From Acetobacter oryzifermentans (GTDB lineage: Bacteria; Pseudomonadota; Alphaproteobacteria; Acetobacterales; Acetobacteraceae): a stretch of DNA of 64,000 nt. The position numbers and the translations under genes are program-made. The stretch is from positions 1-64,000 of the forward strand of contig NZ_CP011121.1 in assembly GCF_001628715.1 (NCBI RefSeq), in the 5' to 3' direction. The number at the start of each line of letters is the position of its first letter. Positions within the stretch are counted from its first letter, which is position 1. A model generated the notes under the pieces. That model ran no database searches. It was not told where the DNA came from and saw nothing but the letters and a program-made list of their open reading frames with translations. Shown here in pieces: positions 44,149-51,864 of this stretch.

Positions 44149-44219
44149 CAGAATCTCCTCAATTCTTACGCTGAGAAAATTCTCATTCAAAAATCACTCT
44201 TTTTATGGGGGGATTACCC

Positions 44220-44660
44220 TACTTCGTCGAACCAAACCTTTCTGGTCGCGCGGCAACCCGGCCTGAGACCTATCGGTCCTTCGGTCTCCGGTTTCCCATG
44301 AAAAAGCGAAGCGACACAAAAGAGCAATTTAAACGCAGGGTTTCCGGCCAGCAGGAGAAAGACACCCCCGGTGTACAACAGGAAGGCGCTTACTGGCTGC
44401 TTGGTTCGAATGCAACGCAAGCCGGGTCTCTTCATTGCGACCTCTGGCGCGGGCGGGCGATTGACCTCGCCTTGCATGATGCTATTGGGGTCTATCCTGT
44501 TACCGGCTGGTGGAAAACTCATCCCGGTCAGAAGAGGTTCAATGACAAGGGGCGTTATGCTTTGGTTGTTTCAATTTCCGCACCTGGACATAATGTCGAT
44601 ATGCATGCTGAGATTAGTGCCATCGTTGCCGCCAAGATAGCCTCGATGGTCACTTCGTAA
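44220..44660 (+). pseudogene. C-terminal fragment of an S8 (subtilisin-like) peptidase
   Basis: The open frame, about 145 residues, matches the C-terminal part of bacterial S8 peptidases: FGLRFPMKKRSDTKEQFKRRV, then SLHCDLWRGRAIDLA, then VYPVTGWWKTHPGQKRFNDKGRYALVVSISAPGHNVD. The catalytic domain is missing; the IS3 element starts right at the break. Peptidases of this subtype often pair with an AAA+ ATPase in putative defence modules; no ATPase is present here. Identification rests on remembered family motifs. Confidence 0.55.
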
Positions 44661-44840
44661 CCATTGGCTTGAGAAGTATGGTGGATTGCTTCTGAAGTTT
44701 CTTTGCGCATTGTCCTTTAAGTGCCGAGTATTTTGCCGTCTGTGAACGCCTCTTTTCTGCCGTTTCCGCAACCGATCAGGTTTCTCGAATGCAGACATCA
44801 GCATCGACCATCTTTCGCTTCATTTGTACCAACAGCTGTG

Positions 44841-44860
44841 ATACATATGTGCATACACGC
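44841..44860 (+). promoter_or_regulatory. Possible operator of the RelBE operon
   Basis: ACATATGT at 44843-44850, followed by a second ATACA, gives a small palindrome/direct repeat 24-31 bases before the relB ATG, with the ribosome-binding site AAGGAGG right behind. RelB-type antitoxins bind such sites to autoregulate. Weak evidence. Confidence 0.35.
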
Positions 44861-44873
44861 AAGGAGGCTTTGT

Positions 44874-45134
44874 ATGTCTGCTGTTACATTCCGGGTAGAT
44901 GAAACGCTGAAGGCAGCCGCAGTTAAGAAGTTGTCGGCTCAAGGCATTTCACTTTCTGACGCACTGCGCGATACGCTCGCGTATATTGCTGAAACGGGTC
45001 GCTCTCCCGTCAAGCGGAGGCTTGTCACAGACGAGGATGCGGAGCTTATCGAGATTGTGCGCGAACGCCTAAAAAACCCTGCCCAAAAGCATCGTATGAC
45101 TTTTGCAGAGCTTAAGAACCGTCATCGCGAATGA
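44874..45134 (+). CDS. relB: RelB/DinJ-type antitoxin
   Basis: From ATG 44874, behind a consensus AAGGAGG, this encodes 86 residues. The N-terminal ribbon-helix-helix is SAVTFRVDETLKAAAVKKLSAQGISLSDALRDTLAYIA; the C-terminal part is charged and unstructured, as usual for a toxin-neutralising tail. It overlaps the toxin start by 4 bp. A longer frame from 44721 has no family similarity in its extra 51 residues. Confidence 0.88.
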   Translation: MSAVTFRVDETLKAAAVKKLSAQGISLSDALRDTLAYIAETGRSPVKRRLVTDEDAELIEIVRERLKNPAQKHRMTFAELKNRHRE

Positions 45135-45424
45135 AAGAGTATTGTCTTGAATTCGACGACAGAGCACTCAGAGAGTGGGATGCTCTTGACGGCAGCGTGC
45201 GTAAGAAATTTGAAAAGAAGCTGGAAAAGCTGATCTGGAACCCTCACTCTCCAGGAAACGAACTGCATCGCGACCTATCAGGGTTTTATAAGATCAAGCT
45301 TCTGAAAGATGGTTACCGCCTTGTTTATCAGGTCATCGACGAACGGATCGTCATCTATGTAATTGCCGTTGGCCGGAGAGCCGATAATGAGATTTATGAA
45401 CTGGCTTCGAAGCGAACGGAGTGA
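45131..45424 (+). CDS. relE: RelE-type mRNA interferase toxin
   Basis: This 97-residue RelE/ParE-superfamily toxin has LEFDDRALREWDALDGSVRKKFEKKLEKL, then HRDLSGFYKIKLLKDGYRLVYQVIDERIVIYVIAVGRR. The Arg/Lys residues in GFYKIKLLKDGYRLVYQV correspond to the RelE active surface, so ribosome-dependent mRNA cleavage is likelier than gyrase inhibition. It ends 184 bp before a HEPN-like gene. The module probably stabilises the plasmid. Confidence 0.9.
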   Translation: MKEYCLEFDDRALREWDALDGSVRKKFEKKLEKLIWNPHSPGNELHRDLSGFYKIKLLKDGYRLVYQVIDERIVIYVIAVGRRADNEIYELASKRTE

Positions 45425-45609
45425 ATTTACTTTCTTGGTAGAAAGTCAGCTCCCGCCTCATGTCGGTCATACAGTTGGTCAAATCGCTTTCCGTATAGCA
45501 GACATGACCATTACAAATTCCACTTGCCATCGAGGTGGCTATAAAGATGTCGGCAGCGTCGAGAGAGCGATCGGAGATAGTCGCATGCTTCACTACCTAA
45601 ATTCTTAAA

Positions 45610-46143
45610 ATGGATGAAGCAGATTTTTCAGCGGGCGATATCCGCATCATACAGGCGATGGCTGACTTCCAAATGGCCCTCAGCGCGCTCGACTTCGTTT
45701 CAGAGGTCAGTCCTGATGAACCGATTTCGCGGATCGAGCGTCGGCGCCTACGATGCTTTGAGGACGCCGCTGTCGTCGCATACTGGCGACCATTTTCCTA
45801 CTCAAATGGGCTGCCAAAGCTCACGCTGGAGACGTTGGGCATCACGGCTACCACCGAGCAGTTGACCCTCCACGAGCGGCTGAAGGAGAGGCGTAACAAA
45901 GTCATTGCTCACACGGATGTCGATCGTATGCGCCTTGTGCTCAGCACATTCAGAGTGTCTGAAGATTCAGAAATCATGATGCCTCAATATAATTTCGACG
46001 ATGCGCTAGAATTCTACCCGAACCTAGATACATTAATCATGTGGATACGCATCCTACATCAGGCCGCTACCAGAGCGATTTTCAAGCGCGTGCAAGGGCG
46101 GCGAGAGATTCATTTCAAGCGCGACCACACCGACCAAGGTTAG
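45610..46143 (+). CDS. HEPN-like protein with RX5H motif, unknown
   Basis: This 177-residue helical protein has no closely recognised family. Residues about 93-104 read ERRNKVIAHTDV, an Arg-x5-His arrangement typical of HEPN RNases and of Abi-type proteins. Nothing like a membrane anchor or signal is seen. It stands alone between relBE and oleate hydratase, with a 184-bp gap upstream and no partner antitoxin in the same operon. A toxin, abortive-infection or RNA-processing role is possible; a non-catalytic helical protein is the alternative. Confidence 0.55.
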   Translation: MDEADFSAGDIRIIQAMADFQMALSALDFVSEVSPDEPISRIERRRLRCFEDAAVVAYWRPFSYSNGLPKLTLETLGITATTEQLTLHERLKERRNKVIAHTDVDRMRLVLSTFRVSEDSEIMMPQYNFDDALEFYPNLDTLIMWIRILHQAATRAIFKRVQGRREIHFKRDHTDQG

Positions 46144-46212
46144 CCGAAGGCCCCTCTCTCACCGCTTTTGCAGACCGGCGGCTTTCGCGTAACGATGCCC
46201 CAAAGCCGACCT

Positions 46213-47970
46213 TCAGTTTACCCCCCAAACCAGCCCGTAGCGCTCCAGCAGATCGTCAATCTCCGTTCCGTGCGTCAGATGCCGGATCAGCCCCGACGCC
46301 GGTACCTTCTCTCCGTCCCGCAGTTCCGCTGCCGCCTGTAGCAGCATCCGGACATCGAAAATGCCGCCCGACACTTCCGGCACAGCCCGCCTGACGCCAC
46401 ACAGCGTATAGACCGCCTCCATCGCCGTGCGGACGGAATATTCCGTGGTGAAGACCGTATCGCGTGGCGTTTCGGTGAACTGCCCCAGAAAGGCCAGGTT
46501 GACGCTTCCATCCGGCACCACGTTCGGCCGGTCCGCCGGTGCGCGCGGCATGAACTGCGCCGTGATGAACGGCATCATGCACGGACGCGTCGTCGCCCCT
46601 GTCGCTGCCATATCGTCGATCTGGTCCATCGGCACGCCCATATGGAACAGCCACTCACGGGTGATTTCCTCCCCCGTGCAGTCCTGCATGGGCTTTTTCA
46701 CGTAATCACCCGGCACGTCACTGAACAGACCATAGAGCCAGGCCACCACCTGACTTTCGGGCTGCCCTTTGAAATGGGGCTGACGGCTGACCACCCAGCT
46801 CATCAGCCAGGATGAATCGGCAATCGTGACCGGGCCACCCGTGATGATTTTCCCAGAAAACGGATCACGCCCCGTAATCCGCTTTACAAGCTCAGGAATC
46901 CGCGCATCCCGGGTCGTAACGGTTGCCGACAGCCAGCGGGATTTTGTTGTATCGCCACAGAAAACATCCGGGTTGCCGAATGCGGAATCCTGCGCTGCGA
47001 TATTCCGCCAGAGCTGCCAGATGCTCCCCTCTTCGATAGCCGTGTCAATCGGCGCAGGTGTATGATGGTCGCCCCAGCGCGAATTCTCCACCATGGAACC
47101 GTTGGTCACGAACACCAGTTCCTCTGGCCCAAGATCAACACCGGCGGACGCGCCATTGTCCAGCCAGTCGAGATGGGTCGCAACTTTCTTTCCGCCAGAA
47201 ACATCAACAGCAACATTTGTCACCTTCACGCCATGACGGAACACGACGCCCTGATCGGCAAGCCATGTGGCCAGTGGTTGGCTCAGGGATTCCTGTTGGT
47301 TGTATCTGGTGAACTTCAGCGTATGCAGATCCTTCAGTCCGAGAATCTGATGCACGAACCGTGCGAGGTAACGCTTCATCTCAATAGCGCTGTGCCAGGT
47401 CTCGAACGCAAACATCGACCGCCAGAACAGCCAGAAGTTCGAAGCCATGAAATCGCCGGACAGCACATCCGCGATCGTCTTTCCCGCCAGTTCGTCCTCA
47501 TCGGTCAGAATGAGGGTAATGATCTCGCGTCGCGCCTTTCCCGTGAGCGTCAGCCTGTCACGATCAGCGAGGGGCTGCCCTTGATTACACATGGCGCGGA
47601 TCGGACTGGTGGATGGATCGGCCTGATTGACCTGCCAGACCTCATCCAGCACCGATGCGCCGGGAATTTCCAGAGACGGAATGGAACGGTACAGATCCCA
47701 CAGACACTGGAACTGCTCTTCCATCTCCCGACCGCCGCGGATCAGCCAGCCGGTCTCCGCATTCCCCGCTCCGTCCAGCGCGCCGCCGTCGCTGTCCGAG
47801 GCTTCAAGAATGGTGATGGCTGAAGGCGTCATGCCTGCATCCCGGATCAGGAACGCCGCCGCCGCCATGCCCGCCAGTCCTCCGCCCACGATCCACGCTG
47901 ACCATCCTGCCATATCCTGTGGCGCAGGGGGTTGGACAAAAGCCTCATAATTGCTGTGGGCATATCTCAT
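46213..47970 (-). CDS. ohyA: Oleate hydratase (MCRA family)
   Basis: This 585-residue FAD enzyme hydrates the cis-9 double bond of oleate to give 10-hydroxystearate. It has the family N-terminus YEAFVQPPAPQDM, the Rossmann motif AWIVGGGLAGMAAAAFLI, the substrate-lid region WLIRGGREMEEQFQCLWDLY, and the FAD contacts NVVPDGSVNLAFLGQFTE followed by FTTEYSVRTAM. Length and order agree with bacterial oleate hydratases. It may detoxify unsaturated fatty acids. It is followed, 45 bp upstream in transcription, by a DUF1275 gene that may share its promoter. Confidence 0.93.
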   Translation of the reverse strand: MRYAHSNYEAFVQPPAPQDMAGWSAWIVGGGLAGMAAAAFLIRDAGMTPSAITILEASDSDGGALDGAGNAETGWLIRGGREMEEQFQCLWDLYRSIPSLEIPGASVLDEVWQVNQADPSTSPIRAMCNQGQPLADRDRLTLTGKARREIITLILTDEDELAGKTIADVLSGDFMASNFWLFWRSMFAFETWHSAIEMKRYLARFVHQILGLKDLHTLKFTRYNQQESLSQPLATWLADQGVVFRHGVKVTNVAVDVSGGKKVATHLDWLDNGASAGVDLGPEELVFVTNGSMVENSRWGDHHTPAPIDTAIEEGSIWQLWRNIAAQDSAFGNPDVFCGDTTKSRWLSATVTTRDARIPELVKRITGRDPFSGKIITGGPVTIADSSWLMSWVVSRQPHFKGQPESQVVAWLYGLFSDVPGDYVKKPMQDCTGEEITREWLFHMGVPMDQIDDMAATGATTRPCMMPFITAQFMPRAPADRPNVVPDGSVNLAFLGQFTETPRDTVFTTEYSVRTAMEAVYTLCGVRRAVPEVSGGIFDVRMLLQAAAELRDGEKVPASGLIRHLTHGTEIDDLLERYGLVWGVN

Positions 47971-48015
47971 GGCGCGTGTCCTTTTCCGGAAAAGGGCCGA
48001 TGGCGGGCGGCATTG

Positions 48016-48834
48016 CTATTCATACGACCCCCAATGACCCGATCTGTCCTTGCGATGTATCAAGTGCTGTAAACAGGAATACCTCTCCCCGCAAGAGGGG
48101 ACCGGTGCCGGTTTATGCTCCACCACAGGCTCATGCGACAGCGCGCCCGGCAGGGAAAGGCAGGCCAGAAGCCCCGCCAGAACCAGAAGAAACAGACCGG
48201 ACCACCAGCCATACAGAAAGGCGCCGGCCACGCCGCCCAGCGTGAAGGACAGCACGATGGCGGCATGCAGACCCAGGCGTTCGCGCGTACCGGTCCGTCG
48301 GGCCGGGTCAACCGGATGGAAAAACCCTTCCAGCCAGTCCGCCAGTTCCAGCCCCACATCGGTGAGCATTCCTGTCATATGGGTGGTGCGGACACGCGCC
48401 CCGGAAATGCGTGTGACCGTGGCGTTCTGGAGCCCCATGAGGAAACTCAGCCCGTAGGCCAGCACCGGATCCCGTGGCTGGGCCGAAAACAGAAAATCCA
48501 CAGCCCCCAGAAGCCCAAGCAGGCAGGCTTCCAGCAGAATGCTCCGTGCGTAGATCGACGGCAGGTTGTGGCGACGGCCCGCATTGACCAGCAGCGCGGA
48601 CAGCACCGCGCCGGCGACGAAGGCCAGTATCAGACCGCAGCAGGACAGGACCAGTTCCATGCGCCCTTCATGCAGGCCACTCGCCAGTGCGGAGACATTG
48701 CCTGTCATATTGGCCGAATAATAGCCTACGGCCAGAACCCCGGCAGCGTTCACTGCACCGGCGATGGCCGCCAGCGTACAGCCCAGACGCCTGTCGATGC
48801 TGGCGTTGCGCTCCGAGCCCTCGTGAACAAGCAC
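48016..48834 (-). CDS. DUF1275 (YoaK-like) membrane protein
   Basis: This 272-residue integral membrane protein of the YoaK/DUF1275 family has about six helices with AIAGAVNAAGVLAVGYYSANMTGNVSALASGL at the start and SGARVRTTHMTGMLTDVGLELAD in the middle, the two matched repeats with the T(H/N)MTG motif. The function is unknown; transport of a small molecule is assumed. It is transcribed toward ohyA and likely cotranscribed. Confidence 0.88.
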   Translation of the reverse strand: MLVHEGSERNASIDRRLGCTLAAIAGAVNAAGVLAVGYYSANMTGNVSALASGLHEGRMELVLSCCGLILAFVAGAVLSALLVNAGRRHNLPSIYARSILLEACLLGLLGAVDFLFSAQPRDPVLAYGLSFLMGLQNATVTRISGARVRTTHMTGMLTDVGLELADWLEGFFHPVDPARRTGTRERLGLHAAIVLSFTLGGVAGAFLYGWWSGLFLLVLAGLLACLSLPGALSHEPVVEHKPAPVPSCGERYSCLQHLIHRKDRSGHWGSYE

Positions 48835-49059
48835 CTGTGCCTCCCGTCGTGACTGACCGCATGAGGGGGGACTCCGTGTTTATCGGTTTCCCCGGACAGC
48901 GATCTTTTTTATGAGCGGGATGGTAACAGCCCGCCCTCTTTCGACAAAGCGTCCTGTTTTCAATTTCTTAGGACGATATCTTCCCGGATTGTGAATTGCC
49001 ACAGATGTGGCGCGATACGCTGCTCCGAAAGATGAATGTTGACTCCCCACACCAATAAA

Positions 49060-49074
49060 GAACAAATAAGGAAC
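49060..49074 (+). promoter_or_regulatory. LexA (SOS) box of imuA
   Basis: GAAC-AAATAAG-GAAC is a perfect instance of the alphaproteobacterial LexA site GAAC-N7-GAAC (its complement is GTTC-N7-GTTC), lying 46 bases before the imuA start codon. It indicates DNA-damage induction of the imuA transcript and also supports an alphaproteobacterial host. Confidence 0.82.
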
Positions 49075-49119
49075 ATAAAATCAGGAAATTTGCCTGCACA
49101 AGGAACACCGAGCCGTGAC

Positions 49120-49752
49120 ATGACTGCTGAAACCCAGAAAAAACCTGGCCTGGAGACGCTTCGGGCGGCGATCAGCCGTCTCGAAGGTCACAGCGACCGG
49201 CGCCGCAAGGTGCTGCCCTTTGGCGTACGCGAGATCGACAGTCGTCTGCCGGGAGGCGGTCTGGCGCTGGGCGCGCTGCACGAGGTGGCGGGCGGCGGCA
49301 ACGATGCGCTGCACAGTGCGGCCGCCGGTCAGTTCTGCGCCGGGATCGCGGCCCGCACGCGCGGTAAGGTGCTCTGGATCGTCACCCGTCAGGATGTGTT
49401 CGCCCCTTCCCTGAAACAGGTCGGGCTATCCGCACGGCGGACCATTTTTGTCGAGGCAGGCTCGGACGTCGATGTGCTGGCCTGTTTCGAGGAGGGGCTG
49501 CGGCATGGTGGCCTCGGGGCCGTGGTCGCCGAGGTGGCGCGTCTGTCCATGACGGCCTCACGTCGCCTGCAACTGGCGGCCGAAACGTCCGGCTCTCTTG
49601 GCATCGCCATCCGACGCTGGCGACGGCAGACGGATGCGGCGGATTTCGGCCAGCCCACTGCCAGTGTGACCCGCTGGCGGGTCTCCGTCCTGCCATCCGT
49701 GCCGCTGCCGGTACCCGGCGTGGGAAGACCACGCTGGTTGCTGGAACTCATC
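49120..49752 (+). pseudogene. imuA: imuA, 3'-truncated by IS3
   Basis: The frame from ATG 49120 encodes about 211 residues of ImuA: LETLRAAISRLEGHSDRR, then FGVREIDSRLPGGGLALGALHEVAGGG in a RecA-like position, and GLGAVVAEVARLSMTASRRLQLAAETSG. ImuA is the RecA-like partner of ImuB and DnaE2 in SOS-induced mutagenesis. The gene is cut at 49752 by an IS3 element after RPRWLLELI, losing its last residues. The imuB and dnaE2 genes that normally follow are absent. The reading frame adds about 28 IS-encoded residues before stopping. Confidence 0.85.
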
Positions 49753-49788
49753 TGGACTTGTAACGGTTTTGTGCCGGTCAGGAAGTGC

Positions 49789-50646
49789 TTATGCCACTCT
49801 TGCTTCAAAAGCGAGTGGGCTGATACCGCCCAGATATGAATGGCGTCGACGTGGATTGTAGAAACCATTGATATACTGGAAGATGGCGGTGGTAGCCTGA
49901 CGGCGGGTTGGCCAGTTCTGTCTCCAGAGCCACTCCGCCTTCAGGCTTTTGAAAAATGTTTCGACGGCAGCGTTGTCAAAACAGTTTCCCTTTCCGGACA
50001 TTGAAGCCAGCAGCCCATGGGCCAGCAGCTTTTTCTGGAAATCATGGGAGCCATACTGGCTGCCACGATCGGAGTGGAAAATGCAGCCGGGCGCCGGGTT
50101 ACGCAGCCTTACCGCCATATCCAAGGCACGGATGGCCAGATCCTTTTTCATTCGATCGCTCGCGGCCCACCCGATTACGCGACGACTGAACAGATCGATG
50201 ACGACAGCGAGGTAGAGCCAGCCCTCGGCAGTCCAGATATAACTGATATCTCCCGCCCATTTCCGGTTGGGGCCTTCAGCAAGGAAATTACCGTCCAGAA
50301 GGTTGGCCGCAATGTCAGACTGGTGGTGGCTGTCGGTCGTCATCTTGTGGCGACGGGTGCGCACGGGCCGGATCCCGTTGGCCTTCATGAGGCGGCCAAC
50401 GCGACGTTCCCCGACATCAAGCCCGGCTTCCCTGAGTTCCATGGTCATGCGCGGCCGTCCGTAGGACCCGTTGCTCAGGGCAAAATGCTCACGGATATGC
50501 GTCAGCACCTTCAGATCGGTACGTTGGCGCTGGCAGGCCGGTCGGGATGTCCAGGCCCGGTACCCCCGTGCAGAGACCCGCAAGACCTGGCACAGCCTCT
50601 CGATTGGCCATTCATGCCGATGTCCGTGGATGAAGGCGAACCTCAT
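49789..50646 (-). CDS. IS51-group OrfB transposase
   Basis: 285 residues with an HTH_21-like start (RLCQVLRVSARGYRAWTSRPACQRQ), REHFALSNGSYGRPRMTMELREAG and the DDE core: acidic residues in KWAGDISYIWTAEG, IFHSDRGSQYGS and FDNAAVETFFKSLKAEW. Its start overlaps the orfA stop by 4 bp. Intact. Confidence 0.92.
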   Translation of the reverse strand: MRFAFIHGHRHEWPIERLCQVLRVSARGYRAWTSRPACQRQRTDLKVLTHIREHFALSNGSYGRPRMTMELREAGLDVGERRVGRLMKANGIRPVRTRRHKMTTDSHHQSDIAANLLDGNFLAEGPNRKWAGDISYIWTAEGWLYLAVVIDLFSRRVIGWAASDRMKKDLAIRALDMAVRLRNPAPGCIFHSDRGSQYGSHDFQKKLLAHGLLASMSGKGNCFDNAAVETFFKSLKAEWLWRQNWPTRRQATTAIFQYINGFYNPRRRHSYLGGISPLAFEARVA

Positions 50647-50912
50647 GGCTTTTGTCTCGCGAAGAACTGGGTAGCTTTTTTTAGGATTTCCCTCTCCTCC
50701 CGTAAAATCCGGTTCTCCAGGCGAAGACGTTCATTCTCGCGGGCCAGATCAGCCTGAGGCCCTGATGCCGGCTCGTCCGGACGATAATTCACTATCCATT
50801 TCGCCAGAGTGGATTTGCCAATACCCAGATCGGCCGCAACACGCGTGCGTGACAACCCACTGCTCAACGCAATCCTTACGGCCTCGCGCTTGAAATCTTC
50901 CGTATGCTTCAT
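50643..50912 (-). CDS. IS51-group OrfA
   Basis: 89 residues with HTH TEDFKREAVRIALSSGLSRTRVAADLGIGKSTLAKW and a coiled-coil tail (ARENERLRLENRILREEREILKKATQFF). The slippery A-run sits in codons for EILKKAT. Confidence 0.92.
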   Translation of the reverse strand: MKHTEDFKREAVRIALSSGLSRTRVAADLGIGKSTLAKWIVNYRPDEPASGPQADLARENERLRLENRILREEREILKKATQFFARQKP

Positions 50913-50980
50913 GGTTCCGTCGGTCTCCTGATACGAGCTTAAAACGCTCAGATGACCGGCACAAAACCGTTACAAGTCCA

Positions 50981-51291
50981 TTCTCGTGCTGGGCCAGAAC
51001 GACAAGCAGGGAATGTTTAAATTCAAGGGCAATAATGACGGTAAAGATCGCACCAAAAATTTCCTGAAAGATCTCCTGCTTGATGGGATCGATCCCGATG
51101 TCAACGATCAGATGCCAGACCGCGCTGATCAGATGAACTGTCGCTATGGCAGTGACAAGCATGATGAGGGCAATCAGTATCAGAATAATGGCCTGTTCAA
51201 AGCGTTCATAGAATGTCAGACCATTAAACAGCCTGACCAGACGCGACCAATCCCTGCTGTGCCAGGAACGTTTCATGGAGATTTCTTCCAT
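50981..51291 (-). pseudogene. PsiE-like membrane protein, C-terminus lost to IS3
   Basis: About 100 residues from ATG 51291 with two or more hydrophobic helices: RFEQAIILILIALIMLVTAIATVHLISAVWHLIV and EIFGAIFTVIIALEFKHSLLVVL. The layout is that of phosphate-starvation-inducible PsiE-type membrane proteins. The frame then runs into IS3 DNA and adds foreign residues. Whether it is still made is unknown. A longer GTG start (51366) is possible. Confidence 0.6.
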
Positions 51292-51366
51292 AACCGTTTT
51301 CCCATCAGATAATTGATATAGTTTTAAGTGTTTGGCTTTTCTTTCAATAATCTTGAGCGTCCTCAC

Positions 51367-51864
51367 TCAGGACATGAACCGGACCACGATCGCTTATTGA
51401 CTATTTGAGTTACCTCTCTTTTTCTTACGAGAAGAGACTACGCTAACGGCTAATGTCGACTTCAGATGCAGATAAATTACCTGTTGATCCTGACAAGGAG
51501 AAACTCGCCGAACCTCTGGATCCGGCTGATATGGGCACCGATTTCCATGCAGTCCCATGTGCTCTCCTAAGGGGTTGACTACCCCTCAAGCCGCACTTTC
51601 TCTCAGGAAACGATAATGATGGCTCTATCATTCCCAATGAATTCGATACAAAATCGTAATTATTCCAATATTGTCGGAGCGCTACGAGGTTAAGCAAATG
51701 GATTATGCTCGACATCTCCCTTTCCCTCTATCTTGAATACAATATTCCGAAACACGGGGCCTTTTATGGAAGGCCCAGCAGCCCTCTCGTTTTAATAAAA
51801 ACCCAGACGAAAACGGCATCTTTGAGATAGGATGTACGTTTACGTTTTACGCCGCTATCGATGT
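51367..51864. other. Gap between psiE-like gene and IS1380
   Basis: No convincing gene. A minus-strand frame of 90 codons (51443-51715) has no recognised domain and is probably chance. GGGCCTT at 51757-51763 and AAGGCCC at 51770-51776 form a hairpin followed, 25 bases on, by AT-rich sequence; it could be a transcription stop for an absent neighbour. Confidence 0.35.

Larger units (their letters stand above)
43022..44218 (-). mobile_element. IS3-family element of the IS407 group
   Basis: About 1.2 kb. The ends read GGTAATCCCCCCAT at 43022-43035 and, inward from the right, GGTAATCCCCCCAT at 44218-44205. orfA and orfB are on the minus strand. Left flank is the interrupted LysR gene, right flank a subtilase fragment, so the two sides were not originally adjacent. 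The flanks do not repeat. Confidence 0.88.
49753..50980 (-). mobile_element. IS3-family element of the IS51 group
   Basis: 1228 bp with perfect 28-bp inverted repeats at 49753-49780 and 50953-50980 (outer end TGGACTTGTAACGG). orfA and orfB are on the minus strand. The A-run heptamer in CTAAAAAAAGC (minus strand, 50682-50675) is a standard -1 frameshift site for producing OrfAB. The left flank (imuA) and right flank (psiE-like) do not match, so the element marks a deletion junction. Confidence 0.93.

Noticed and set aside
45363..45608. 81-codon frame between relE and the HEPN-like gene
   Set aside because: Overlaps relE for much of its start and shows no conserved motif.
47062..47823. 253-codon plus-strand frame
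   Set aside because: Antisense to oleate hydratase and without domain similarity.
49036..49119. Longer N-terminus for ImuA
   Set aside because: That start would lie upstream of the LexA box, placing the operator inside the gene.
51443..51715. 90-codon minus-strand frame
   Set aside because: No family similarity and no expression signals; probably chance.
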